DNA of 64,000 nucleotides from Bacillus sp. sid0103 (GTDB taxonomy: Bacteria; Bacillota; Bacilli; Bacillales_B; DSM-18226), in assembly GCF_019219025.1 (NCBI RefSeq), contig NZ_JAHUWN010000012.1:62001-126000 (forward strand). Direction: 5' to 3'. The translations under genes and the position numbers were made by a program. The notes beneath the pieces were generated by a model. The model saw only the letters and a program-made list of their open reading frames with translations, had not been told where the DNA came from and made no database searches. This document shows positions 8,795-17,311 of the stretch, in pieces; the stretch's first letter is position 1; each line of letters starts with the position of its first letter.

Positions 8795-10531
8795 TTACCC
8801 CATGAGAGATCGTTTTTGCTTAAGAAGGCTATTAAATTCTTGATCCAACTTCTGATATCTAGGGTCCTTTTGATCCATGAACGATAACTCACCTAAAATG
8901 GATGCAATCTTGTTTTCGATAACTAATAATGCTTCTTTTAAGTCATCCGCTTGGTTCTTGTTTACATTCTGATTTAAATACTCTTCAGGTTTCATTTCAA
9001 TCCTTTTAATTTGCTGGTTTTCAAATATCAGCAGGCGGTCACAAAGTTTATTTAGAAAGTAATAGTCGTGGGAAACGATAATAATCGTACCAGTAAATTC
9101 TGCTAACGTATTTTCTAGCTGCTCTCTACTTGGCAAATCAAGATGGTTTGTTGGTTCGTCCAGAACGAGTACATCATATTCCTTCATTAACATATCAACG
9201 AGCTTTACTCTCGTTCGTTCCCCCAAACTCAACGTTTCAATCGGTTTTGTTAGAAATGCCTCCTTTAAGCCTAAATTTGCAAGTAAAGTTCTTGCTTTTA
9301 GGACACTTTCTCGATCTGTGAACCCCAGTGCCTCCATTGCGTTTTTTTCCGAAGGCAAATCATCAACATCTTGACTTAAATAGGCAATTTTTATCGAGTC
9401 ACTTCTCCACAAATCACCATTTGAAAAGCTTTCTTGATCTAACATCATTTTTATTAATGTCGTTTTGCCGCAGCCATTTTCACCGAGGAGACCAATTCGT
9501 TCTCCATGATTAATGTAGAAATTGGAATGTTGGAAAAGTGTTCTATCCTCGTAGGTTTTGGATAAATTCTTGGCCTCGACAATTCGTTTGCCCCTCTTCC
9601 CTTGTGCATCAAACTGAAACCTTACTTGAACCTCTTCTAATGGTTTTTCCAACTTATTTTTTTCTAACTCATTTTGTAGACGTTTCATTTTTGACTTCAC
9701 TTGATTGTCTGTTTTTTTAGCCTTTACGCGATGATATTCCTTAATCCCATTTTGTCTTTTACTTGGACCTTTCCCCTTTTTAGTCGAATCGCGATGAGCT
9801 TTTTCGGACCAAGTCTTTAATTGAGTAATTTGTGATTCTACTTCTTTTATTTTTTGCTGCTGGACACTGTATTGGTGCCTCATATTTTCTACTTTTTGTT
9901 GTTTCTCTTTGCGATAGTCACTGTAGTTTCCATTGTAAAAGTGAATCTTGCTATTTTCTAATTCAAAAACTCGTGTAACTGTTTGATCTAAGAAATGACG
10001 ATCATGCGAAATGATTAAGACTGGGCCCTGGAACTTTTCTAATTCTGATACCAGCCACTGGATCCCTATATAATCTAAATGATTCGTGGGTTCATCGAGA
10101 ATTAAAAAGTCTGGTTTTGAAGCCCAAACCATAGCTAATGCCAATTTTAACTTTTCTCCGCCACTTAAATGACGTAAACGTTCTTTTTCCCAGTTATAAA
10201 CCTTAGTGAGGCCTAATGTGCTGGCATGTTCGAGCAAATCATTCGTCGCACTTCCAATTAAAGACTGCTGGAAATCACTCACTTGGTAATCGATGGACTG
10301 AGAAAGATAACCGATTTTTAACTCATTCGATTTTTCAATGATGCCATTATCAGGTGTTATTTTTCCGAACAGGATATTCGCCAATGTAGTTTTTCCTGTT
10401 CCGTTATAGCCGACCAGACCAATCCGTTCTCCATTCTTTATATCGAAATGGATATTATCCAATACCTTTCTTAATTGAAAACTTTTTTCTAAACCGATAA
10501 CTTTTAAGACTGTCATTTGATTTGTAAGCAT
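8795..10531 (-). CDS. ABC-F ATPase, ribosome-protection type (Vga/VmlR-like)
   Basis: A 578-residue soluble protein with two ABC domains and no membrane segment. Domain 1 has Walker A GYNGTGKTT and signature HLSGGE; domain 2 has GENGCGKTT and signature LSLGER. Both carry Walker B LDEPTNHLD. The basic inter-domain linker (about residues 220-310, many K/R) is long, as in antibiotic-resistance ABC-F proteins that displace lincosamides, pleuromutilins or macrolides. I start at the ATG at 10531: its ribosome binding site GAAGGGAG lies inside the terminator stem. The upstream frame extension is leader sequence, not protein. The attenuated leader supports drug-inducible expression, but the drug class cannot be told. 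Confidence 0.87.
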   Translation of the reverse strand: MLTNQMTVLKVIGLEKSFQLRKVLDNIHFDIKNGERIGLVGYNGTGKTTLANILFGKITPDNGIIEKSNELKIGYLSQSIDYQVSDFQQSLIGSATNDLLEHASTLGLTKVYNWEKERLRHLSGGEKLKLALAMVWASKPDFLILDEPTNHLDYIGIQWLVSELEKFQGPVLIISHDRHFLDQTVTRVFELENSKIHFYNGNYSDYRKEKQQKVENMRHQYSVQQQKIKEVESQITQLKTWSEKAHRDSTKKGKGPSKRQNGIKEYHRVKAKKTDNQVKSKMKRLQNELEKNKLEKPLEEVQVRFQFDAQGKRGKRIVEAKNLSKTYEDRTLFQHSNFYINHGERIGLLGENGCGKTTLIKMMLDQESFSNGDLWRSDSIKIAYLSQDVDDLPSEKNAMEALGFTDRESVLKARTLLANLGLKEAFLTKPIETLSLGERTRVKLVDMLMKEYDVLVLDEPTNHLDLPSREQLENTLAEFTGTIIIVSHDYYFLNKLCDRLLIFENQQIKRIEMKPEEYLNQNVNKNQADDLKEALLVIENKIASILGELSFMDQKDPRYQKLDQEFNSLLKQKRSLMG

Positions 10532-10564
10532 AAAAAAACTCCCTTCACCTGAACCTGAAGAGAG
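10532..10564 (-). terminator. Attenuator terminator in the ABC-F leader
   Basis: On the minus strand CTCTCTTCA pairs with TGAAGGGAG (9 bp, one G-T), with loop GGTTCAGG, followed by TTTTTTT and immediately the ATG. The terminator holds the ribosome binding site, so termination and sequestration coincide. Confidence 0.85.
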
Positions 10565-10688
10565 ATTTATGTCGTAGATATATCGTATTAAAGACACAAC
10601 AAATAAACCTGTATAAAGGTTTTATTGTACTAGTAATTATACGATTAGGACATAAAAAAGGACAGACAAATCCTATTCTTCAGGTTCA
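10550..10688 (-). promoter_or_regulatory. Antiterminator pairing of the ABC-F leader
   Basis: TGAACCTGAAGA (minus strand, plus coordinates 10677-10688) is exactly complementary over 12 bases to TCTTCAGGTTCA (10550-10561), which is the left arm and loop of the terminator. Pairing of the two would prevent terminator formation. The upstream partner lies inside the last codons of the small upstream ORF, so translation of that ORF can decide which structure forms. Confidence 0.75.
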
Positions 10689-10711
10689 ACATTTTTCGTT
10701 ATTCGAATCAT
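10673..10711 (-). CDS. Candidate 12-codon leader peptide (uORF)
   Basis: The small frame reads MIRITKNVEPEE and stops with TAG. It lies in the leader between the promoter and the attenuator. Its last five codons contain the antiterminator strand. A ribosome moving to the stop would cover that strand and favour termination; a drug-stalled ribosome near the start would leave it free. No good Shine-Dalgarno sequence is visible upstream, so translation is an inference from position. Confidence 0.5.
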   Translation of the reverse strand: MIRITKNVEPEE

Positions 10712-10773
10712 GTCTGAAAAATAAGATTATAATTTCATTGGCCCTTAATCATTCCTTTTCGTTTGTTAGTTTT

Positions 10774-10803
10774 ATTTTATTAAAGGATTATATATTTTGT
10801 CAA
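10774..10803 (-). promoter_or_regulatory. SigA-type promoter of the ABC-F leader
   Basis: On the minus strand TTGACA (10798-10803) and TAAAAT (10774-10779) are 18 bases apart. This gives a leader of roughly 230 bases before the ABC-F start codon. Confidence 0.65.
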
Positions 10804-10843
10804 TCATTTCCTCATTAAGCAAAGAAAAATCCAAGTTTTACTT

Positions 10844-10874
10844 AAAAAAACACCATGCCAAATGGCATGGTGTT
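10844..10874 (-). terminator. Terminator of citB
   Basis: CACCATGCCA and TGGCATGGTG form a perfect 10-bp stem with a 2-base loop; the minus strand follows with TTTTTTT. Confidence 0.85.
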
Positions 10875-10882
10875 CTTCAATA

Positions 10883-13588
10883 TTAAGCTTGTAATTTTTC
10901 ACGTAGAACCATTGGAAGAATTCCGCCGTGACGGTAGTAATCAATTTCAACTTCTGAGTCAAAACGAACAAGAACTTCGAATTCTTTCTTGTTACCTGAT
11001 TCATCAGTTGCGGTTACTTTTAGAAGGTCACGAGGTTTTACATTTTCGTCGACTTGAACATCAATTGTTTCTTTTCCAGTTAATCCAAGTGTTTCAGCAC
11101 TTTCGCCCTCTTTAAATTGAAGTGGAAGTACACCCATTAACACAAGGTTTGAACGGTGAATACGTTCGAAGCTTTCAGCAAGAACTGTTTTAATACCTAG
11201 AAGGTTTGTACCTTTAGCAGCCCAGTCACGTGAAGAGCCCATTCCGTAATCTTTACCAGCAAGAACAATCAATCCAGTGCCGTTTTCTTTATACTTCATG
11301 CAAGCATCATAAATAGATGTTACTTCGCCAGTTGGCCAGTAGGTAGTTACTCCACCTTCAGTACCAGGTGCGATTTGGTTACGAATACGAATATTTGCGA
11401 ATGTTCCACGCATCATTACTTCGTGGTTACCACGACGAGAACCGTAAGAGTTAAAGTCACGAATGGCAACGCCTTTTTCAAGCAAATATTTTCCTGCTGG
11501 AGTATTTTTACCAATAGCTCCTGCTGGTGAAATATGGTCAGTTGTTACAGAATCACCGAACTTACCAACAACACGAAGTCCTGTTAATGGTTCAACCGTA
11601 CCTGGCTCTGGTGATAAGCCTTCGAAGAACGGTGGGTTTGCAATATAAGTAGAATCTTCATCCCAAGTATATAATGGTTCATTGCTTGTCTTGATTTCGT
11701 TCCAACGCTCGTTGTCACCGAACACGTTCGCATATTCGCTGCGGAATAGTTCAGGAGTAACAGTGCGTTTAACTACATCATTAACTTCAGCAGTTGATGG
11801 CCAAATATCCTTGAAGAAAACATCATTTCCATCTTTATCTTTACCAATTGCCTCAGAAGCAAAGTCGATGTTTACAGTACCAGCAAGCGCGTAAGCAACA
11901 ACTAATGGTGGTGAAGCAAGGTAGTTTGCTTTTACAAGCGGATGAATACGTCCTTCAAAGTTACGGTTACCGGAAAGTACAGAGGTAACTAAAAGATCGT
12001 TTTCAGCGATTGTTTTTTCGATTTCTTCTTTTAATGGACCGGAGTTACCGATACATGTTGTACAGCCGTAACCAACTAGGTTAAAGCCGATTTGCTCTAA
12101 ATATGGAAGTAATCCTGAATCACGAAGATATCCAGTTACAACCTTAGATCCTGGTGCTAAAGAAGTTTTCACGAATTTTGGAACTTCCATTCCTAATTCG
12201 ACAGCTTTCTTCGCAACTAATCCAGCACCTACTAGAACGTAAGGGTTGGAAGTGTTTGTACAGCTTGTGATGGATGCAATCGCAACTGCTCCAGTTTTAA
12301 TCGTTGTTTCGTCACCATTGTTAAATTTCACCGTAGCGGACTTATCAAGCTCATCCGCTTGTAAGCCAAAGCCTTGGTTTCCTTGTGGTGCTGAAACAGC
12401 TTTGATGAATTCTTCTTTCATTTTTGAAAGTGGAAGTAAATCCTGTGGACGTTTAGGACCAGAAAGATTTGCTTCAATCTCAGAAAGATCGATTTCTACT
12501 ACATTTGTGTAAACTGGCTCTAAAGCTGGATCAAAGAACAAGCCGTTTGCTTTGCAATATTGTTCAACAACATTAATTTGTTCTTCTTCACGTCCAGTTA
12601 AGCGCAAATATGCTAGTGATTCATCATCAATTGGGAAGAATCCGCATGTAGCACCGTATTCAGGAGCCATGTTGGCAATCGTTGCACGGTCTGCAAGTGG
12701 AAGTACTGATACACCAGGGCCAAAGAATTCAACGAATTTTCCAACTACACCTTTACTGCGGAGTACTTGAGTTACTTTTAATGCTAAGTCGGTTGCTGTT
12801 GCTCCATTTGGAAGTTCGCCCGTTAACTTAACACCAACAACTTCAGGAACTGGGAAGTAAGAAGGCTGTCCTAACATTCCAGCTTCAGCTTCAATACCGC
12901 CAACGCCCCAGCCAAGAACACCAAGACCATTGATCATAGTTGTATGTGAGTCAGTCCCAACTAATGTATCTGGGTATGCTTCTAATTCACCATCTACTTC
13001 AGCAACGTGAACAACGTCAGCCAAGTATTCAAGGTTTACTTGGTGAACGATACCTGTTGCAGGCGGAACTGCGCGATAGTTGTTGAATGATTTTTGTGCC
13101 CAGCTTAAGAACTGGTAGCGTTCTGCGTTACGTTCAAATTCTAAATCCATGTTAACTCTTAATGAATCATTGGAACCATAAGCATCAACTTGGACAGAGT
13201 GGTCGATAACAAGGTCGACTGTTTTCTCTGGATTAATTTTGTCTGGGTCCCCGCCAAGGTCAGCCATTGCTTTTCTTAGAGAAGCAAGGTCTACTACTGC
13301 TGGAACTCCGGTGAAGTCTTGAAGGATTACACGTGAAGGTTTGAATGGAACATCGACCTCTTTAAGTTCAGCTGTTCCCCATTTAGCTAAGTTTTCAACG
13401 TGGTCCTTTGCAATTACGCGGCCATCATATTGGCGAAGTACAGATTCAAGTAATACTTTTACTGAGTAAGGCAATTTCGAAACGTTTCCGATTCCTGCCT
13501 CTTCAAGTGCACTTAAACGGTAATAGTGGTAACGTTTACCGTTAGCTTCAAAAGAAGAACGTGCGTTAAATACATCATTTTTAACCAT
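10883..13588 (-). CDS. citB: Aconitate hydratase
   Basis: A 901-residue AcnA/IRP1-type aconitase that interconverts citrate and isocitrate in the TCA cycle. In B. subtilis it also binds RNA when its iron-sulfur cluster is lost. Cluster ligands are visible in [11 protein letters not shown] and [12 protein letters not shown]. The substrate-binding block [11 protein letters not shown] and swivel-domain block [10 protein letters not shown] are intact. Length is normal. AAAGGGG lies upstream of the ATG. Its neighbourhood (sspO upstream, yneN further downstream) follows B. subtilis. A CcpC-like dyad lies about 150 bases upstream. Confidence 0.98.
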   Translation of the reverse strand: MVKNDVFNARSSFEANGKRYHYYRLSALEEAGIGNVSKLPYSVKVLLESVLRQYDGRVIAKDHVENLAKWGTAELKEVDVPFKPSRVILQDFTGVPAVVDLASLRKAMADLGGDPDKINPEKTVDLVIDHSVQVDAYGSNDSLRVNMDLEFERNAERYQFLSWAQKSFNNYRAVPPATGIVHQVNLEYLADVVHVAEVDGELEAYPDTLVGTDSHTTMINGLGVLGWGVGGIEAEAGMLGQPSYFPVPEVVGVKLTGELPNGATATDLALKVTQVLRSKGVVGKFVEFFGPGVSVLPLADRATIANMAPEYGATCGFFPIDDESLAYLRLTGREEEQINVVEQYCKANGLFFDPALEPVYTNVVEIDLSEIEANLSGPKRPQDLLPLSKMKEEFIKAVSAPQGNQGFGLQADELDKSATVKFNNGDETTIKTGAVAIASITSCTNTSNPYVLVGAGLVAKKAVELGMEVPKFVKTSLAPGSKVVTGYLRDSGLLPYLEQIGFNLVGYGCTTCIGNSGPLKEEIEKTIAENDLLVTSVLSGNRNFEGRIHPLVKANYLASPPLVVAYALAGTVNIDFASEAIGKDKDGNDVFFKDIWPSTAEVNDVVKRTVTPELFRSEYANVFGDNERWNEIKTSNEPLYTWDEDSTYIANPPFFEGLSPEPGTVEPLTGLRVVGKFGDSVTTDHISPAGAIGKNTPAGKYLLEKGVAIRDFNSYGSRRGNHEVMMRGTFANIRIRNQIAPGTEGGVTTYWPTGEVTSIYDACMKYKENGTGLIVLAGKDYGMGSSRDWAAKGTNLLGIKTVLAESFERIHRSNLVLMGVLPLQFKEGESAETLGLTGKETIDVQVDENVKPRDLLKVTATDESGNKKEFEVLVRFDSEVEIDYYRHGGILPMVLREKLQA

Positions 13589-13919
13589 GTGTTAAAAACC
13601 CCTTTCATTCGACATAATATACCAAAATTAATGAAAAGTCGAAAAGTTTGAATTTTCCCATCCATCTTAACTTTTCTCACAATTTTTATCTTAATACAAC
13701 CTAATTCATAAGTAAATAACAAGAAAGTTATTGTGATTGATAAGTTTTACTTATGTTTTTTTATGTATTTTGTTCTGAAAATTCAAAAACACTATCTGAT
13801 CTTATGCGGATTCAGGTCGGGAAAAAACCAAATTTTCACTATTATTATCTCAAAAAAACTTTAAAATGTCATTTTTTTTTATTATCAGGGAGATAGTAAT
13901 GATGTAGGAGGTGATTAGA
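13589..13919. other. citB-sspO divergent intergenic region
   Basis: These 330 AT-rich bases carry the citB promoter region (leftward) and the sspO promoter region (rightward). A CcpC-like dyad is annotated separately. I could not fix a -35/-10 pair for either gene with confidence. Confidence 0.5.
13740..13754. promoter_or_regulatory. Candidate CcpC-binding dyad
   Basis: The sequence ATAAGTTTTACTTAT has the form ATAA-N7-TTAT, which is the dyad bound by the citrate-responsive repressor CcpC upstream of citB in B. subtilis. The distance to the citB start is about 150 bases. The match is short, so context carries most of the weight. Confidence 0.5.
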
Positions 13920-14072
13920 ATGGTGAAACGAAAGTCTAATCATGTAATTCCAGGGATGAATGCCGCTAAAGGACAAGGAAAAGGTGCCGGCTTTAATGAG
14001 GAAATGGCCAGTGAACCTGAATTAACGGCTAAAGAAAGAATGAATAACAAAAAGCGGAAGAAAAATCAATAA
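13920..14072 (+). CDS. sspO: Small acid-soluble spore protein O
   Basis: A 50-residue protein of the SspO (CotK) family. It starts [20 protein letters not shown], contains KGAGFNEE and ends NNKKRKKNQ, as in B. subtilis SspO. AGGAGG lies upstream of the ATG. It is divergent from citB, the B. subtilis arrangement. SspO is a minor spore-core protein made in the forespore under SigG. Repeat DNA begins within a few bases of its stop. Confidence 0.95.
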   Translation: MVKRKSNHVIPGMNAAKGQGKGAGFNEEMASEPELTAKERMNNKKRKKNQ

Positions 14073-14074
14073 TA

Positions 14075-14190
14075 AAAAGCGGAAGGGCCTTGCAGAGGGG
14101 CGACAGGCATAAGTCGAGCCGGCGAAAAGGTTGTTTTTTAACCTTCTTGACGGATTGTCTTATGACCCCTAGGCGCTGTAGCTGGATTCA
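14075..14190. repeat. Extragenic repeat family II, copy 1 (reverse orientation)
   Basis: The reverse complement of this stretch shares its ends and inner motif with 22982-23097: ATCC-GCT-CAGCGCCTA at one end, GGCTCGACTTATGC inside, and CTTCCGC at the other end. The middle is a different hairpin in each copy (here AAGGTT/AACCTT). No protein is encoded. It lies directly after sspO. Confidence 0.75.
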
Positions 14191-14192
14191 GA

Positions 14193-14224
14193 GAAAAAAG
14201 CAGGCGATCCACCGCCTGCTTTTC
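14193..14224 (-). terminator. Terminator of the 92-residue protein gene
   Basis: AGCAGGCG and CGCCTGCT form the stem, and the minus strand follows with TTTTTTC. Confidence 0.8.
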
Positions 14225-14503
14225 CTATTCTGCCTGATTGACTTCGGACACCATGCTTTGCAAATCTTGTTGGAAACGCTCTAACTGCTCCCGTTGATGT
14301 TCAGATGCCACTTCCATCGCATTTGCGATCTGCTGATACGCTTCATTTACTTCATCTTTTAGATGCTTCAGCTGATGGCCATAGCTCGCACTATCACTCA
14401 CAATGGTCTCGTATAGTCCTTGGGCATTCTCATACCCTTGCTGTGCTGCTTGATATGCTTGTTGTTTATCTTTGTTGTACGGAAATTTTTGCATTTGTTT
14501 CAT
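14225..14503 (-). CDS. Small helical protein of unknown function
   Basis: A 92-residue hydrophilic protein rich in Q, E and A. It has no membrane segment, and its heptad-like pattern suggests coiled coil over most of its length. It begins near FPYNKDKQQAYQAAQQGYEN. GAAGGAG lies close to the first ATG (14503); the ATG three codons in (MQKFPY) is also possible. It is flanked by sspO and sspP, so a spore role is possible but not shown. I do not recognise the family. Confidence 0.7.
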   Translation of the reverse strand: MKQMQKFPYNKDKQQAYQAAQQGYENAQGLYETIVSDSASYGHQLKHLKDEVNEAYQQIANAMEVASEHQREQLERFQQDLQSMVSEVNQAE

Positions 14504-14557
14504 TCACTCCTTCATTTTGTTTACCGTTAAATTGCACAGAACAACAAAAAATATACA

Positions 14558-14586
14558 GTATAAAAGGACATATTGACTGCATCCTA
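14558..14586 (+). promoter_or_regulatory. SigG-type promoter of sspP
   Basis: GTATA (14558-14562) and CATCCTA (14580-14586) are 17 bases apart. They fit the forespore SigG pattern (GHATR, then CATnnTA) and lie 20 bases upstream of the sspP start. Confidence 0.7.
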
Positions 14587-14606
14587 ACTAATAGGAGGGA
14601 TGGAAA

Positions 14607-14744
14607 ATGAACAAAAACGATGGCAAAGACATGAGAAAAAATGCACCAAAACAATCTGGTCAGCCTGAACCGCTAAGTGGTTCCAAAAAAGTAAAGAATC
14701 GCAACCATTCAAGAGCCAAACATAATACCCATCATGATATGTAG
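14607..14744 (+). CDS. sspP: Small acid-soluble spore protein P
   Basis: A 45-residue basic protein of the SspP (CotL) family. The family block [20 protein letters not shown] and the HHDM C-terminus are near-identical to B. subtilis SspP. GGAGGG precedes the ATG, and a SigG-type promoter lies just upstream. In B. subtilis sspO and sspP form an operon; here they are separated by a repeat and an opposite-strand gene. It is a minor spore-core protein of unknown detailed role. Confidence 0.95.
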   Translation: MNKNDGKDMRKNAPKQSGQPEPLSGSKKVKNRNHSRAKHNTHHDM

Positions 14745-14806
14745 AAATCCGGAAGCGCCCATGAAAGTGCGTTGTTCAAACGTCTTTGGGAGCTGAAGGT
14801 GAATAT

Positions 14807-14841
14807 AAAAAAGCCCCAGCACGAAGTAGTGCCGGGGCTTC
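14807..14841. terminator. Terminator between sspP and selA
   Basis: AAGCCCC-GCAC pairs with GTGC-GGGGCTT; the minus strand follows with TTTT, so it serves selA best. Confidence 0.8.
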
Positions 14842-14853
14842 CCTCTTTAAGTT

Positions 14854-16260
14854 TTAAACATTAATTAATGCATGTAGCAGGTGCACTTCTTCCTCTGAAG
14901 TGACTGTTCTTAAATCAATCATAAATTCATCTTTTTGTATTCTTCCGATAATTGCTGGTTTCACTTCTGTACGAAGTTTCCGTCCCAGTTGTTCAGCCGT
15001 CAATGAATCATGTTTTAAGGAAACGACAATCGTAGGGAGTTCTACATCAGGCATCGTTCCCCCACCCACTTGGCTGGTGGCCTCTGTAATTTTTGTAACA
15101 TATTTTCCAGTATTTTGTAATAAATTTGTAACAAAAGACTTTGTTCGAACGTCTAATTCTTGAAGTGTTACTAATAAGTCCCGAACCGTTGGAATATTTA
15201 CCAGTCCATTTTTACCACGGGCATAATCGATTAACGTTCCCTCTAATGCAGCCAACGTCATTTTATCAACCCGCAATACGCGTGCCAACTGGTGCTTTTT
15301 CAAGCGCTCAATGATCTCTTTTTTTCCAGCGATAATCCCTGCCTGCGGTCCGCCAAGGAGCTTGTCACCACTAAAAGAAACAACATCTGCCCCTAATTCA
15401 ATGACCTCTTTTACGACCGGTTCTTCTCCAATCCCGTGCTTTCTGAAGTCGTATAACGCTCCACTTCCGAGATCTTCATAAAATATTACATCATCCAATT
15501 GTTTGGTGAGATCAATAAGTTCCTTTGTTTCAACTGATTTGGTAAATCCAACCACTTTAAAGTTACTTGTATGTACTTTCATAACGATTGCGGTTTCTAT
15601 TGTGACTGCTTTATCATAATCATAAATGTGTGTTTTATTGGTGGTTCCAACTTCAACAAGCTTCGCACCACTCTCTTCCATGATCGAAGAAATACGAAAC
15701 GAGCCGCCAATTTCTACAAGTTGTCCCCTCGAAACAATCACTTCTTTTTGAGCAGCGAGGGCTCTTAGGATCAGAAAAACAGCAGAAGCATTATTATTTA
15801 CCACCATAGCCGCTTCTGCCCCAGTGATTTCTTTGATCAATGCTTCTACATGACTATGGCGTAAACCTCTTTCACCTTCAGATAACTTATACTCAAGATT
15901 GGAATAGTTCCTTGCGGTTTCAACCACATGTTTGATAGCGTTTTCGCTTAATCTAGCTCTTCCTAAATTCGTATGTAAAATGGTCCCTGTCGCATTTATG
16001 ACTTTTTCAATGGTATAGGCATACTGTTTGTTTATTTTAGATTCTAAGATTGAAAACAGCTCACCATTAAAATCGTTGGTCCCTGGCTTTGCACCAGGCC
16101 AATTATCATTAAGAATTGCTGTCCTAATGGTATCAATGACATCTTTAAGTTGTTTCGTCAAAATCATTTCATCCAACTGACTTTCTTCAATTAGACTCAA
16201 AAACATCTCATGATTTTGAAGTTCATGGATCGCTGGGATAGAGCGCAGCCATTCTTTCAA
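14854..16260 (-). CDS. selA: L-seryl-tRNA(Sec) selenium transferase
   Basis: A 468-residue PLP enzyme that converts Ser-tRNA(Sec) to Sec-tRNA(Sec) using selenophosphate. The PLP lysine lies in FSGDKLLGGPQAG near residue 300. Other family blocks are NATGTILHTNLGRA near residue 90 and VVNNNASAVFL near 155. I chose the TTG at 16260 because AAAGGAG lies eight bases upstream and the length then matches the family; an in-frame ATG further upstream would add 34 unrelated residues. selB, usually adjacent, is absent, but selD and a Sec-containing gene are within 3 kb. Confidence 0.95.
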   Translation of the reverse strand: MKEWLRSIPAIHELQNHEMFLSLIEESQLDEMILTKQLKDVIDTIRTAILNDNWPGAKPGTNDFNGELFSILESKINKQYAYTIEKVINATGTILHTNLGRARLSENAIKHVVETARNYSNLEYKLSEGERGLRHSHVEALIKEITGAEAAMVVNNNASAVFLILRALAAQKEVIVSRGQLVEIGGSFRISSIMEESGAKLVEVGTTNKTHIYDYDKAVTIETAIVMKVHTSNFKVVGFTKSVETKELIDLTKQLDDVIFYEDLGSGALYDFRKHGIGEEPVVKEVIELGADVVSFSGDKLLGGPQAGIIAGKKEIIERLKKHQLARVLRVDKMTLAALEGTLIDYARGKNGLVNIPTVRDLLVTLQELDVRTKSFVTNLLQNTGKYVTKITEATSQVGGGTMPDVELPTIVVSLKHDSLTAEQLGRKLRTEVKPAIIGRIQKDEFMIDLRTVTSEEEVHLLHALINV

Positions 16261-16429
16261 GATAAAAACTCCTTTAATAAAGTTTCTTTTTCTATGATAT
16301 TTACCTACTCTAAGGTCGGCCAATGTTGGTACTTTCAAAAGGGGCGCTTTCAGTACTCCCAATTATATCACATCATTTTCACATTTTTATCCCTAATGAA
16401 TAAAATGAAACGAGCAAGGGGGATTAAAT

Positions 16430-16828
16430 ATGTCAAAAAAGAAACAACTTAAAAATCAAAGCTTTGACTTTGAAGAAGTAGAAAAATGGCTGGAACGATA
16501 TTTTCTCGATCCGCTTACAGCCTATTATGATGAAACCCAATTTCAAATCGATCTTTATGAAACTGATAAGGAATGGATTGTCGAGGCCATCTTAAGTGAA
16601 TTTGAGGCTTCTGAGATAAAGGTATATATAGAAGGAAATAAATTAGTGATATCTGCATCCAAATACCCCCCTTCCATGAAACATCAAAATCGTGTCCGCT
16701 CCATAAACTTTCCCTTTCTAGTCGTTAATCAAACTATCTATGCAACCTTTACGAATGGAATTTTGGAAGTTGTGATTTCGAAAATAGATAGATGTGTCGG
16801 AAAAAATCGATTTATTACCCTGCCTTAA
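16430..16828 (+). CDS. Hsp20/alpha-crystallin-like protein
   Basis: A 132-residue protein with a small heat-shock fold. FQIDLYETDKEWIVEAIL followed by KVYIEGNKLVISAS is the beta-sandwich pattern of the alpha-crystallin domain (residues about 35-90). The usual C-terminal IxI motif is not evident. Spore coat and germination proteins such as CotP and GerT of B. subtilis belong to this group, so a spore role is possible but not shown. GGGG lies upstream of the ATG. It is divergent from selA. Confidence 0.75.
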   Translation: MSKKKQLKNQSFDFEEVEKWLERYFLDPLTAYYDETQFQIDLYETDKEWIVEAILSEFEASEIKVYIEGNKLVISASKYPPSMKHQNRVRSINFPFLVVNQTIYATFTNGILEVVISKIDRCVGKNRFITLP

Positions 16829-16884
16829 GTTACATTTTGTGGCTTTATTTTTTATGTCTCAGTTGACATAATATTATTATATGT

Positions 16885-16930
16885 AAAAAAGCAGCCCTCC
16901 TATCTATTTGGACAAGAGGGCTGCTTTTTA
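16885..16930. terminator. Bidirectional terminator
   Basis: AAAAAGCAGCCCTC and GAGGGCTGCTTTTT form a 14-bp stem between convergent genes; it overlaps the stop codon of the SelW-like gene. Confidence 0.85.
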
Positions 16931-17167
16931 TTTTGTGGAAATCATTTCAATCATTTCTTCCGTATCAGGGAAAATGCCTGTTTCGAGCTTAGAATAGATC
17001 TTCTCCCCATTCACAGTCACTTCAAATGCGCCGCCAGAACTTGGGATCAGTTCTAACTTTTGAATATCTCTAAAAAAATGATTAAACAATTCTTCCGCGA
17101 AACTCGCGGCTTTTGGTGCGTAATTTCATTGCATGCAAAATTCTACAATGATATGGTAATTCTTCAT
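16928..17167 (-). CDS. SelW-like (Rdx family) selenoprotein with in-frame UGA
   Basis: A 79-residue redox protein readable only if the UGA at 17126-17128 is Sec (residue 14). The N-terminus reads VEFCMQ-Sec-NYAPKAA, the CxxU motif of the SelW/SelT/SelH (Rdx) family, whose thioredoxin-like fold binds thiols. GGAFEV and the terminal ETGIFPD block follow. A perfect hairpin (CCGCGA-GTT-TCGCGG) begins 17 bases after the UGA, as expected for a bacterial SECIS. GGAGGG precedes the ATG. It lies beside selD, which fits. Homologs in other bacilli carry Cys at this place, by family knowledge. Confidence 0.88.
17095..17109 (-). promoter_or_regulatory. Bacterial SECIS hairpin of the SelW-like gene
   Basis: On the minus strand CCGCGA pairs perfectly with TCGCGG around loop GTT, starting 17 bases after the UGA. 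The selD hairpin has the same loop and the same closing A-T pair. Confidence 0.75.
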
Positions 17168-17311
17168 AAAAATACCCTCCAATAAAGTAAGTTTACTACA
17201 TCAGGATAGTGTTAATATTTTAACCTAATCCCGTTCCCGCCACAAATTTTTTGTCTATATTGTGCGGAATTCCTTGGAAAGAGTTATACTATAATATGGG
17301 AGGTGGAAACG

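Noticed and set aside
10532..10597. N-terminal extension of the ABC-F protein
   Set aside because: It is the attenuator hairpin read as protein; the real start follows the T-tract.
16261..16362. N-terminal extension of SelA
   Set aside because: It would add 34 residues not found in the family, and AAAGGAG precedes the TTG at 16260.
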